Position numbers and translations under genes: made by a program
Shown here: one piece after another, positions 44,817 through 57,223 of the stretch
How positions within the stretch are numbered: the stretch's first letter is position 1
Layout: every line of letters begins with the position of its first letter
Source: Trichopria drosophilae
Taxonomy: Eukaryota > Arthropoda > Insecta > Hymenoptera > Diapriidae
NCBI GenBank assembly: GCA_030407085.1
Contig: CM059582.1
Coordinates: 49,995,001 to 50,059,000 of the forward strand
Direction: 5' to 3'
DNA length: 64,000 bases
The notes under the pieces: model-generated
Told to the model about the DNA's origin: nothing
The model's database searches: none
Seen by the model: the letters and a program-made list of their open reading frames with translations, nothing else

Positions 44817-47800
44817 ATGCGGAATTACTGCTTTTTGGTACTACTGGTTTTGGCTGTTGCTGCTTTCCTGCCAACGCTTGCCACACAAAATGTAAGTTAA
44901 ATTATTAATATTCATTCAATTTTATATGGTTGATGTAACTGAATATTTATTTTTGAATTGTATTAACAATTATGGTGTTACGTGAGTATATTATTTAAAA
45001 TAAAACAAATATTGAAAATGATTGGCACCTTACGATCACCTGGACTAAAAACAAGCTTCGGACCTCATATTGATGTGTAATATTGACTTACAATTAGTAA
45101 ACAAAAACTTCTTAAGGTTAAGTGATAAATGTCAGTTTTTTCAGGTGTTCCAAAGTATACTATAATTATGCATTCTAAAATAGTGCAGTATTTTAAGAAA
45201 ATTTTAGTAAATTCTAAATTACGAAAGTAAAGGAAACTAGTTTGATCGTTTCATTATCGTCATTTTATTACGATTATTTTATAGGCAAACGTCGATAAGT
45301 TTATTTATAATTCATGCCAAAACTGTTGTAAAATACTGTTCACCTTCTTTTTTAAATGGTATTGTGTTTACGAGAATTTGTATACAAAATTCGTTCAGTT
45401 GTTTAATTTATTACATAAAATAGTCAAGCGAATTTTGAACAATGTATTCAATAATTATCACTTAAAAATAAAATAATACACTAAAGATAATAATAAATTT
45501 GATATTTTATTTTCATTAATTTCTAATGAATTAACTATAATCGATCTATTAACGAATTACTTATATTTTATGTCGTAGACAAGTTTTGAAGTAGATTACG
45601 AAAATCAACAATTTCTTCTTGATGGGAAGCCATTTCGATATGTGTCTGGGAGCTTTCATTATTTCCGAGCCCCTAAACAATATTGGAGGGATAGACTTCG
45701 AAAATTAAGAGCAGCTGGTTTGAACGCTGTTTCGACGTAAGTGCTTATTTAATTGATCAAATTAATAACATAATAGCAGAATTTCTACATCCAAGTACAA
45801 TCAGTAAATTTTTTGGTTATATTGCTTCTGCAAGACATTTTTAACTATGTGAAAGTAATGGGAAACGTATATGCACATTATCATGATGAATTTTTTTTAA
45901 TAGAAAATATCTGAAAATGTTATTATATATTATAACTAATTTTAAGTCTCAACCCCAAAGGAGAAAATATATACCTTTTTTATCCACCATCTACGTATAA
46001 GATGAATTATAGTAGGAAAGTGAAGAATTTTGATGCATATCGCAAGTAAACACAGAATGTAAAAACAGATAAAGAATGTGAAGTGTGTCAATTAATCGTC
46101 ATGGTTAAACCAGTTTCATTATATAGTGAATACAAAACACAATTATTACACAGTTAACTATACTACTCCTAATTTTTTAATAATTTAATGTATTATAAGT
46201 TTAATCAAATGAAGTAAAGAGGAGAGTGTAGTTGTAGATTTCTGTTTCGTACAGATGTTACTGTAGATAATTGGCGTCAATTAACCACTTAGTAGCGGGA
46301 TGAATATTTTTCGACTATGAACTTCTGCGTAATATTGGATAATTTGTGACCATGAAAAAAATTCTTGCGTTATTTCTCATCTTGCGTCAAGATCTTTTCT
46401 TAATTCAATCTATGGTATTCTATAATAATGATGTAAAATGCACTGGAATTCACAAAGTCACGTCTAAAAAACTCTTCAAGTTGTATTATGACGTCGGGTT
46501 TTAATACTGAATTCAATAAAAGTCGATAAACTAACAGTGATGGAAAGCTTACCTGGCATTCAAAATATTTCATTTTCACGTTGTATATACGATCAAGATT
46601 TTCGAATTTTGAACGTTTTGGTTTCAAAGTTGAATTTCAAATATTAGGTTGTTTAATTGTAAACTTGTAATCATGCTCAGAAAATTATGAAATATTTCAC
46701 TGACGTTCAAAACTTGATCTGTCATAAAATGTTTCATCTATGCATTAAAATAACATAACATGTTTTGGTATTTTTACAGATATGTAGAATGGAGCTTACA
46801 TCAACCCGAGCCCGAGAAATGGGTATGGGATGGAGAAGCAGATATAATCGAATTCATCAAAATAGCACAGGAAGAAGATTTATTTGTATTATTACGACCA
46901 GGGCCATATATTTGCGCAGAGCGCGACTTGGTAATGTATATTTTTAAATAATGTGGTAATTTTTAAGAGAAAGAAGTGGAATCTGAATGCTAAAAACTTT
47001 AAAACATCTTGTCAATATAAAAAATTATAGTAAGGTCAATATTATTACCATGAAAAGTCATACCTAATAACCATACTTACCACTAATGTATGACTAAATT
47101 GCAATAACGTATTTCTAAAAATAATTGAATAATGTTTTTGTTAAAAGTGAATTGAAAAATAGTCTTAAAAGACGTCAGTTGTGTTACCATTCTCGCGCAT
47201 AAATTAACGTTGTGCAAAGGAATCCATCGATATATAAATAAACAGTTGCTTCTTATTATCATTACAAAATGTACATATGTGTTATCACGTAATGCACAAC
47301 ACAGATAATAATCATGATAAACGACATTTTCAAAGACGGATTGTGAGATGAAGATCAATTATATAAAGACGATAAAGAACTACAATAATGAAAGAAATTT
47401 GCAATTTTAAATTTACGTCATGTTGTACACGTGCTACTAGTATAATTTATGGTTAACTTTATTTGCACGTGTAACCATTGTCTTCGTTAAAATAAGCGTT
47501 AATAGAATATTTTGAACGAAAATTTTGTTCTATTTGGATAGTTTGGCTACGTAACTGCATAAAAGTCGCGAATCTCGTTTTATTATTGATTATGCTTATG
47601 CAAAAATATATTAGTGACATTATTTCTATGTTAATAATATTGAATTTAAATATACTTATTGAAGAAAATTATAATGTTTAGAAATAGGTCCAAGTATATA
47701 GTTTGTTCAAAAAAATAATATTCTTTCAATATTTCTTAAAAATACTCCTGTTAATACCTCCTCTGGGCAAATGATTTTGTCTTCCACTGACAAAGTGCTA

Positions 47801-50800
47801 ACGTAAATATAATAAGTGGAGAGGGATGTCCAAAAAAGAAATTTCATTTTAAATAAACTTAATTACTTATATTGTCAAATCCTTATACATAATTTTAATA
47901 TATGTTTGCAAAAATTCTTGTTTATAAAAAATTGCAATAATTGCAATTGATAGAAAAGTCTTCAAACATATAAATGCATTCGAAAACATATAGTTTTTAG
48001 TTATTAAATATGCAATAATATTTATTCAGAAGCATTGAAAATTGTGGAATTTCAATCTTGGCAAATGAAAATCAATTCAGACGTTAGGAATCTGAATTCA
48101 GAGTCATAAATAGAAATAATTCATTTCAATGCTTTAACAACAGTATGAATTATTAATGAATTCAGGTTCTAAACGTTTTCGCTAGTAGTGGATATTTTTG
48201 CATTGAAACGGATTCGCCACGAACAGAAATAACATTCCAAAAGTAGGAAACGAATGGTGTTTAATTCTTTCTGAATCCTTTTTTTATTACTAGGGGATTA
48301 TTATGATTTTAGTTAAAGAAAAATTCGTGTATACACTGAAAAAAATAAGTCTTAATTTAAGACCATTGAAGGGCTACATTTAAGGTGTAACAAAAACAAG
48401 CTCGATTAGAAAAGGACAAACTTATGCACTATTCATGGGCTAATTTTAAGCCACTTTAATTTGTAACAAAAACTTATTTTTTTCTGTGTAATGTGGAACT
48501 ATTTTATGCAGTTTTATTGAAATTCGGAATCATTTCCATTATTTTCAATATGAAACATTTGAAATTTGTGGTTTTTTAATTTGAAAGACATTATTGTTTT
48601 AAAAACTATTTAAATGAATTTATGACTGCCGATTATAGAGCTTCGAAATTATAGATTAGGTTATATTGAAGTAAATATTAAGCCCTTTTCCTCTTTAAAT
48701 GATGCTTGCCCTACTGAAAATTCTCAGCTGGGAACTTCTTTGAGAAATAAGCTGAGAATTCACTGTGAGATCTCACATGAGATGTTATACGAGACCGTGA
48801 GAACTCACATGAGAAATCAAGTGAGAATTCCGCTGAGATCTCTGACAATTCCGAAATGAAAAATGAATTTAACAAGACTTGAAATCAGACACTAGTATTC
48901 CAAAAAATTTTCAAATATTTTCAATTTCCAAAATCCCAAAAATTTTGTCAGATTTTTGTTTTTGGTGGTGGACTTTGAACCGAAATTGGTATTTGGAAAA
49001 ATAACCAAAATAAAACACCTGCAGTCAATTATCTCAAGAATCTCAAGAAACACAAAAAATATTAGTTTGTGTAAATCCTTTCCTTTTCCGTGATTGCGGA
49101 TGAGGAAAATTTTTCTTTTCTGAATTTCTAGGTGAGTTCGTATATGAGGAAATTCTCAGTCGAGATCTCAGCTGATTTCTCATTTTAACAATTATGGCAA
49201 TTTTGACACTAGTTTTCATGTGTCTGATCTCAAATCTTGTAAAATACATTTTTCATTTCGGAATTTTTCATTTCCCATATGAGTTCTGACATTCTCACGT
49301 GAGATCTCATGTGAGATCTCACTGTGAATTCTCAGCTGAGAATTTTCAGATGGATGAAAACCAGCAAAAAATCTATATCTGTGGGACTTAATAGGTTAAG
49401 TAACTATTTTATTTTCGTTAAATAACTTACAATCCTTCAAGAAAATACTGTTCATCTAGGTAGATGTCTAATATGTACATAGGGAGTCGAGTGTAGCATA
49501 ATTATACAATTAAATTGGCTCTTTAAATACCCCTTAGTTATAAAATAAACGTCAACAGTACAATATTCTGAGTTGTAAGTAACATAATGTAAACTGCAAC
49601 ATTTCACTACCTTAATTCTACTATAACATGTTTTAATGGTTACATTAACTCGTTTCCTCTTTATGTGTACATATTTTAAAAATTCAGAAGATAATTTGAA
49701 AAATCATCTTAACACGAGAAAAATTAAATAATTGGAACTACAAAGTAGATAGAAAATTAAGACAGCCGTTGTTTTTAGTTAATTTTACTATATAAATAAT
49801 GATCTCGTCAAATTAGATAGTCAAGGCTACTATTTAAATAGTAATACCAAACGAAAAAGCATAATTGTGCAAGAGCCTACTATTCAGATAGTAAAACCAA
49901 CAAATGTTTTCATTTAAAAGATTTTAAAAATGAATTTAAAAAAAATTATTAAAGTTTTCCGAATAAAAAACTTTTCTTGACATTAAAACCGGTTATTTCT
50001 TTTTCGTTCATATATCTCCAAACTTTAAAAATCATTAATTTTTTGTTGTAAAAATAGAATCATTGAAAGAAATTATAAAAATAGTAATTCTCCTTTAAAA
50101 CGTTTCGTTTAAAAACTACGCAGAATGTAAAAAATCTACGAGTCTGATTACACTAAACTATCTGTAATTGCTCTATTTTCGTGAGATTACACTTTTTTTC
50201 AAGATTTTGCATGAAATTTCACGGTAATTGCAGGGTTGAACGTAGGTGTTTGTCACATTCCTGTAATTATAAAGTCCTCCATTTAAAAAAAAATAACATT
50301 TCTCCCTAATATAAAACATTCTATTCAATGTCAAGATTTGATTTTGGTGATAACATTCAAGATTAAATATGTCGCAAAAATAAGTCAACAGCAATAGATC
50401 AAAGATACAATCTATGATTGTGATTGATTAAATGTTGAACTCTTTTATACATTCTTATTTATGTATTTATTTTACGTAACTGCATTGTTTTCATTTGAAA
50501 GATAGGCAGTGATTTGTTTTCGTCATTACCAACGCGATTAATTCAAATAATGATCCTTATCTCAGATTAGAAGATTCAGGAATTTATTTTAAAAGTATTC
50601 CCAATTTAAAAATTGTTTACTAACATTTGGACAATATTTTGGAATTGTACTTTTCTAGAAAACAATGTTAAGAAATTATTATAATCAGTGAAGTTCATTT
50701 TTTTTAAAGAACTTTTTTTCAAATTAACTATTCATATTACTGTTTTAACCATTTTTCCTTTTATGTAGGGCGGACTGCCATACTGGCTATTAGGCGTAAT

Positions 50801-53800
50801 TTCAGATGTAAAGTTCCGTACGAGAGATGAAGGTAGGTTTAGTTTAATTGGTAAGTCATAAAAGTGTATAATTAATTTTTCTCTGAATATTTTTCATTTA
50901 TTTTATAGGTTACATGAAATATGTCGAAATATATTTAAATGAATTTTTAACCAGAATAAAGCCGTTCTTAAGGGGAAATGGAGGACCAGTTATCATGGTT
51001 CAGGTATGTGAATAAGTACGTGCAGAGTCTATTCGTTTCGTTAACCGAAATTTGAATAAATTCCTTAAAATTCTATTCGTAATATTTTTGTTTTATTACA
51101 TATAAATAGGTGGAAAATGAGTACGGAAGCTTTTATGCATGCGACATCACGTACAAGAAAATGCTTTACCGAATATTCGATGAACATGTAGGTAACGATG
51201 CTGTTTTGTATACTGCCGATGGAACAAATATTCGAATGTTACAATGCGGTACCGTTGAAGGTACTCTAGCTACAATTAATTTTGGAACTAAGACAAATGT
51301 GGAATGGAACTTTAAGCGTCTACGAGAATTTGAACCAAGGGTAATTTTTGTTAACTTTTAACGCTATTTAACCGTTTTATGCATTGAGTGTCTGTTGAAT
51401 TAATTAAAATTCAGGTTCTGTATATGCCGAAACATTTTATCGTTATACATTTGAAGAATATCTTTTCTTGTTTGAATTTTATAAGACCTGAACACGTTTT
51501 AGTAATTCTTTTTACTTTTACGATTTAGCCGAATATAACTGCCTAGATATTCTCCGGGATATTATTGTAATGACTTCAAGAATTGCTTTTTTATGATAGG
51601 CTTACGTTTTTACAGTTTTACTCCTCTTTCTTATTATCAAACGGGTTTCACTGACGTCACCCGTAATAGTCTTTATGACAGCATCTGTTGTGTAATTAGT
51701 CAATTTTCTTAACTTCTGCAGGTGTTCACGATCGATATCAGTCAGTTTTGTCGCTTTTAATTTATACTGATTAAGGAAGATTTCCATCATCCCAGTATAA
51801 AAATGACGAATAGAAAATATTGTTAGAATTATTGTTTATTTTTTATAATAATTTAATCTTTTTTTTTAATTAACGTTTCCGTCTGAATAATAGGAATGCT
51901 CACAATCCTCGAATATCAATTCACAACACTTTTTAGTTCCTAATAACATAGTAACAGTAACGTTTACACCATTATAGCTCGAGCAAATAACTGGCAGTAA
52001 ATGCATAAATCTAGTGTAAAAAATAACCGATTATGTGTTACCTATGTAAATATAAAGTATCGGATGAAAATAGTAGTGAGACGAATTAAACTGTAACATA
52101 AAGCGGAATTGTTTTCACTATTCTAGAAGAATTTGATCAAATAATTTATTTAAAAAAATAAATGCAGAAGGCTTTGCCAACTTATTCCCGCACATGTCGG
52201 ATATATTTATGGTATACGTGCTCAGGCTTGTTCGTTTTTATCTTTTTGGAAATAGTATGTTAATGTTTAGAAATATATTGAACCAATAAAGTAAAGTCTT
52301 CGACTTGTAAAGAACAGCTGGCCTAATTGGTTTCTACAGAGTGTAATATAGTTATTTTTTTCTAAGTTCCGACTGGACATTAAGTCCCAATTATGATAAT
52401 CAATCCAGATGTGAAGAATTACAAAGCTGACTTTCAGTTGTTTACAAAGAGATGTTATATTTTGCCTGAGTTATCTTAGCGAAACGTGCCCTTGTAATGC
52501 CCAAATATTTTACTTTTTTGAACAATTTAACCTCCAAAAGGGAAACTTATTAACCCTTTGCGTCACAATGGGTCTCTCGGAGATACACCTTTTATCCGCT
52601 ACTTTATTTACATTTAAAAATCATTTTCTCATGTCTTTTACCGTGTGATTGATTTTATACATAACTAAGGCAATTATTGATTGATTATATTGATCGATAT
52701 CACACATATTAAAATACTATAGTTTAATTAATTATAAACATAAATATACAAAAAATTGACCATTTTTCTTTTTTAAATCGTTTGTAACAAATAATTCCCT
52801 ACAAATATATACCGAATCTTATTATTTATACGTTTTTGGGATCGGTGAATACGAATCTGATGTCGGTTTTCAAGCATTTAAAATGGCGGATACAGTATAG
52901 CGTAGAAAAAATTGAAAATTGACTGAATTCCTTTGAAAAAAAGCTACTACTGAATACGAAAATGAAAATAGATTTTGAGGATTCGAAAACCCTCGAGTAA
53001 CATTTTTCAAGCGAATACAGTAGTCTTTCAATTTTTTGTCGGCCATATTGAGTTTGCCATTTTGAATTTTTAAAAACTGACATCAGCCTCGTATTCAGGG
53101 ACCTCGAAACCCCCGAGTAATGAGTTTTAACAAAATTCAGTGAAAAGAGAAATGCGAGACTGAAAGGGTTAAGTGCAATGCAGCCGTCAGTCGGAGGTCT
53201 GACAATTGTATAAAATCTTTCCATATATTACAATCCGTTCAGTATGATATCCAACACCAGATCACGTGGCCTACCTTATAATGTGATTTGTTAGTCGTTC
53301 ACGATTTTTTTTACAGAGTAGGATGCTCTTTTATATAGAGAAAACAACCTACCGCACCCAAGATAAAGACTATTGTGTAATACCAGACTTAAATCTAATC
53401 ATTCAAACTTCCTAGATAGGAAAATAAAAAAGAATTCAGAATCATTTCGAAATGTGCTCTAAAAGAATTCAGACGTCCCACTTTTTGATGGTTTTCTGAA
53501 AATGATGTCATTATGAGATCTCTAAGAACTCATGTTCAGAAAACCCTGAGAAAATGGGACATCTGACTTCTTTTAGAGCACATTTCAAAATCATTCTGAA
53601 CTCTTTTCTGTTTTTTCAAGATCTATGGTAGTTTTCTGACGATCCAGAAGTACAATAATATTATTTTGAGAGCCATTCTATACTAGTAGATGAGGTTATT
53701 TAATTGTATTTTAATAACTATTAAATGAATTAACTGAAAAATGGCTATTAATTTTAAACATTTTACAGAATGAACTTCCCATAATTTTTTTTGACAACAG

Positions 53801-56800
53801 GGATATTTCTGTTAATTCAGTTAATTATGCAAATTGAAAACATATTATTTGAAAAACATCGCTGAATTTCACCAAAGACAAGAATATTATAAAACGCCAA
53901 AATTTGTTGTTTTACTCTAATAAAAGAAATGCTTAATTTCGAGAGATATTTAGGATACGTCTGAAGAAATGTTTAGTAATTATTTCCCGGTTATTCAGAT
54001 TTAGATTTGTCTTTCAAAATAACCTTGTGTGGTTCCCTTTTTCCACTATTTCGATACCCTAATTTGATGGTGCCAATTTACAAATCTTCACTTTTTATGC
54101 ATCGATAATGACAATTTTTAAATCACATTATATGAATAAAGGATATTCTTAAAAAAAGGTGCCCCTGACATTTTTTGAGAACTATGTTTTTTATATATTT
54201 TGATACACTGAATTCATGTATTATAGTACAAATTGGCGGAAATGCAAATTTCATGATAAAAATTGAGAAAAACTGTGACAAATTATGATTTTTGGAGGAT
54301 TTTATTTAGTTTATTTTAAAAATTGGTAAAATGATCGTGAAAAAGCCTGAAAAGGTGCAGTTTCCCTCGGATTTCAGTATTTAAAGTGTGTATTTGCGCC
54401 AATTTTTATTATGATATTCGAATTTGGCGAATCAAAAAACGTAAGAAAACAAGTCTTATCAAAAGTTCAGAGAGCAATTTTTCATAAGTACACCAGTCTC
54501 AAAATCGGGCTAAAATAAGAATTACATGATGTTACAATATTAAATTCGGAAATATGATAGAATAAAAACTGATCCGAGATCTGGATCGTTTAGTTTAGTG
54601 AAATTGAATCTTAGTCTATATAAAGTAACGCTTAATTTGTCAGAACTTTATGTCAGGTTAGGGTTTTATTTAGACATTGCATTTACAGTGTGCATAAACT
54701 TATTATTATACGTCAATAGATATATCACATGTAAAATTTCAGGGTCCATTGGTAAATTCCGAGTTTTATCCTGGATGGCTAAGTCATTGGGATGAACCAT
54801 ATGCAACAGTTGAGACAAAAGAAGTGGTGAAAACTTTGGATGAAATGTTGGCTCTAGGTGCTTCAGTCAATTTCTACATGTTTTATGGAGGAACAAACTT
54901 CGGATTTACTGCAGGTAGATTTTTTTAAATTATGATATGATTTTTATGAAATATTATGCTTTTGGGTATATTATTTTGTAACTTTGAACGAAATCTAGGT
55001 ATAATTTTATTGGGTATAATTTGACCTTATCACTAGTCAAAAGTTTGCAATGTTTTATACTTGTGATTATCAGTAATCTATAACGTAATGAGATTTTTCC
55101 TGTTAAAAATTTATTGTTTAGTAACATTTTTTACGTCCAAGTTTGATGCTATTATCATAGACACGTGTACAGAAATTAACTGCGATTCTTTTTAAGAGGT
55201 CTTTTAATACATAATTCTGATTAAATTAAATTCGATTATACCTAATTTGATCTTAATTTTTAAGTAAAGGTCGTGCAAATTTAATACAATCATTATACTA
55301 GCTGTTCATAGAGAATAGTGTTCAGCTTTAAATGTTTAATCAATAATCTGATTTTAACATTTTTTTTAAATAACGAAATTATGTCGTTGAATAAGGCATT
55401 TAGATACAATAAGCGTATTAAGCAAATAATAACTAAATGTGATTTTTTTTGTAGGAGCAAACGATTTCAATATTTACCAGCCGCAATTAACATCATATGA
55501 CTATGACGCTCCTATTACGGAAGCTGGTGATACGACACCAAAATATTTCGAAATACGACATGTTATAGCAAAGGTAATAAAATGGGAGTATTATTAAGTA
55601 TTAACAATTCATGAATTGTATTAAAACGCAAATTAATATAGTGTTAATAATATTTTCAGTAAAAGATAAAATAATGACTTTGATATGAGAACGTATATTA
55701 ACAAAAGTATGATCTTTATAAATCGGTTTTAAAATGAGATAAGATTTCAATAATTTAGCATAACAGTTTTTTTAACACTCCGGGAGTAACACTCGATTTT
55801 GCGCCCTAGAAAATCTTCGAGCGCAAATTATCGAGTCCCACCTTCGTCGTATTAAAAAGAAATAGTATGCAACATGGGCGAAATATTGAACTTCGATGAG
55901 TGTGATTATTGCCCTCGCTTCGCTCGTAAGACTAACTTCGCACTCGTCGAAGATCGGTAACTGCGCCCTTGTTACATAATATACTATTATGTGGATATCA
56001 ATAATAATATATTTGTTTAATAAAATCTTTCTTTGATGTTTAACACCTCAATGACTAAAATGGACTTAATTTTACAGTACTTACCTCTACCAAATGTGAA
56101 AATTCCTCATCATTCGCCGAAAGGAGAATATGGAACTGTATCGATGACCCCAGTACTTCGTCTTTTCGATATCTCTGCCCGTCTTTCGTTTGGTAGTGGT
56201 ACTTCCCAAAGTGTTCATCCACCAACATTCGAAAATTTAAGAATTCCGCATGGTTTTGCCATGTACGAAGCTGATATACCAAAAATAAATGATAACTCAG
56301 AAGAAGTAATTCTCAGTGCAATACCAATGGACAGAATATTAATATACGTCGATGGTATTCATGCTGGAACGCTCAGCAGATCATATAACGTAACACAAGC
56401 ATCATTGCCACCAAACGGCAAAAAGCTTATTCTCTTGGTAGAGAATCAAGGGCACTTAAATTATGGTGATAATATTGAAGATTACAAGGTATTTTTGATT
56501 GTTTTAATAATATATTATTGTTCTTGTACAATTGGGTTCGTAATTGTATTTATTGAATATTTGGAAATATATAATATATAATGTTTTGTCACATTTTATT
56601 TTCTTATACAATTTGTGAAACTTCAGAATTATGTCGTTTCTCTTGTAAACATCTTTATTTTAAGACCTAATGGAATAATATTGTACCTTTTATGCTAATC
56701 ACTTCACGTATTCAATGATTTTAGGGTGTCAGGGACGTCACAATCAACAATAAACCAGTAACGAATTGGACCATTACCGGATTTCCATTAAAGTCCGTTT

Positions 56801-57147
56801 CAAGTTCAGAATTGGTGACCGGAAATGACAATGTCAATTTTGAAACTCGCACATTGGAGAGCGGTCCACAGTTCCTTAAAGGAGTTTTCGTCGTTGAAGG
56901 AACCCCTTATGATACTTTCTTGAATGTCAAAGGTTGGGGAAAAGGAGTGGCGTACGTAAATGGCCATAATTTGGGCAGATATTGGTTAATTGGCCCACAA
57001 ATGACGCTTTATGTACCAGCACCATTTTTGAGAACTGGTGAAAATGAACTCGTTTTAGTGGAACTAGAATATGTTCCAGTGAAGAGAAAAATTAGTTTCC
57101 AAACTGTTCCCATCTTAGACTATCCTGTTCCAAATGAAATTCAATAA
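44817..57147 (+). CDS. GLB1: Beta-galactosidase, glycoside hydrolase family 35
   Basis: Ten exons: 44817-44891, 45579-45736, 46780-46930, 50769-50832, 50909-51003, 51110-51340, 54743-54914, 55455-55573, 56078-56488, 56725-57147. The sum is 1899 bases (632 aa, normal for the family), with GT-AG introns and consistent phases. A signal peptide covers about residues 1-22 ([18 protein letters not shown]). The TIM-barrel follows with [26 protein letters not shown] and VENEYGSF (Glu185, acid/base), then NSEFYPGW (Glu265, nucleophile), [15 protein letters not shown] and [14 protein letters not shown]-terminal beta domains end in [10 protein letters not shown]. The enzyme removes terminal beta-galactose from glycans in the lysosome or digestive lumen. 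CAERDL replaces the more usual CAEWDL. It could be a GLB1-like paralogue rather than the GLB1 orthologue. Confidence 0.95.
48333..48489. mobile_element. Small 157-bp TIR MITE in beta-galactosidase intron 3
   Basis: ACACTGAAAAAAATAAGT and ACTTATTTTTTTCTGTGT are inverted with one mismatch and bound a short core containing TTAAG/CTTAA motifs. No coding capacity. Confidence 0.65.
48709..49352. repeat. Palindromic element related to the 32-bp array element
   Basis: The ends CTACTGAAAATTCTCAGCTG and (reversed) CATCTGAAAATTCTCAGCTG are inverted. Inside are two or three GAGATCTCACATGAG-type units in each arm and the GGAAATTCTCAGTCGAGATC and TTTCCGTGATTGCG blocks shared with 20550-21505. Here the 32-bp unit is not expanded. 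It lies in beta-galactosidase intron 3. Confidence 0.75.
52550..53172. mobile_element. piggyBac-type MITE (TTAA-CCCTTT) in beta-galactosidase intron 6
   Basis: TTAA (52550-52553) CCCTTTGCGTCAC... and ...GAGACTGAAAGGG TTAA (53169-53172) bound a 623-bp unit. The interior carries TTTAAAATGGCGGA and GCCATATTGAGTTTGCC segments of the dispersed AAAATGG family in both orientations. No transposase frame. Confidence 0.75.
53428..53612. repeat. Foldback element with about 75-bp arms
   Basis: AGAATTCAGAATCATTTCGA...GTCCCA (53430-53480) is inverted at about 53540-53610 (TGGGACATCTG...CATTCTGAACTCTTTTC). The arms share AAATGTGCTCTAAAAGAA with few mismatches. It is short and non-coding, inside intron 6. 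Confidence 0.75.
55785..55990. repeat. GC-richer repeat in beta-galactosidase intron 8
   Basis: A patch with TTCGAGCGC, ACTTCGATGAGTG, CTCGCTTCGCTCG and CACTCGTCGAAG forms several short inverted pairs around TGCAACATGGGCG. It stands out from AT-rich surroundings and ends just before the exon at 56078. The class is unknown. Confidence 0.5.
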
Positions 57148-57217
57148 AGGGAGAGAATAGACTCGTTGTTGATATAATTACTATAATTAAACATCCATAA
57201 TAATTATATTATTGAAC

Positions 57218-57223
57218 AATAAA
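57218..57223 (+). terminator. Poly(A) signal of beta-galactosidase
   Basis: AATAAA lies 71 bases after the stop codon (57145-57147), giving a short 3' UTR of about 90-100 bases. Confidence 0.6.

Noticed and set aside
46400..46627. 75-codon minus-strand frame in beta-galactosidase intron 2
   Set aside because: No homology, no partner exons, and AT-driven composition.
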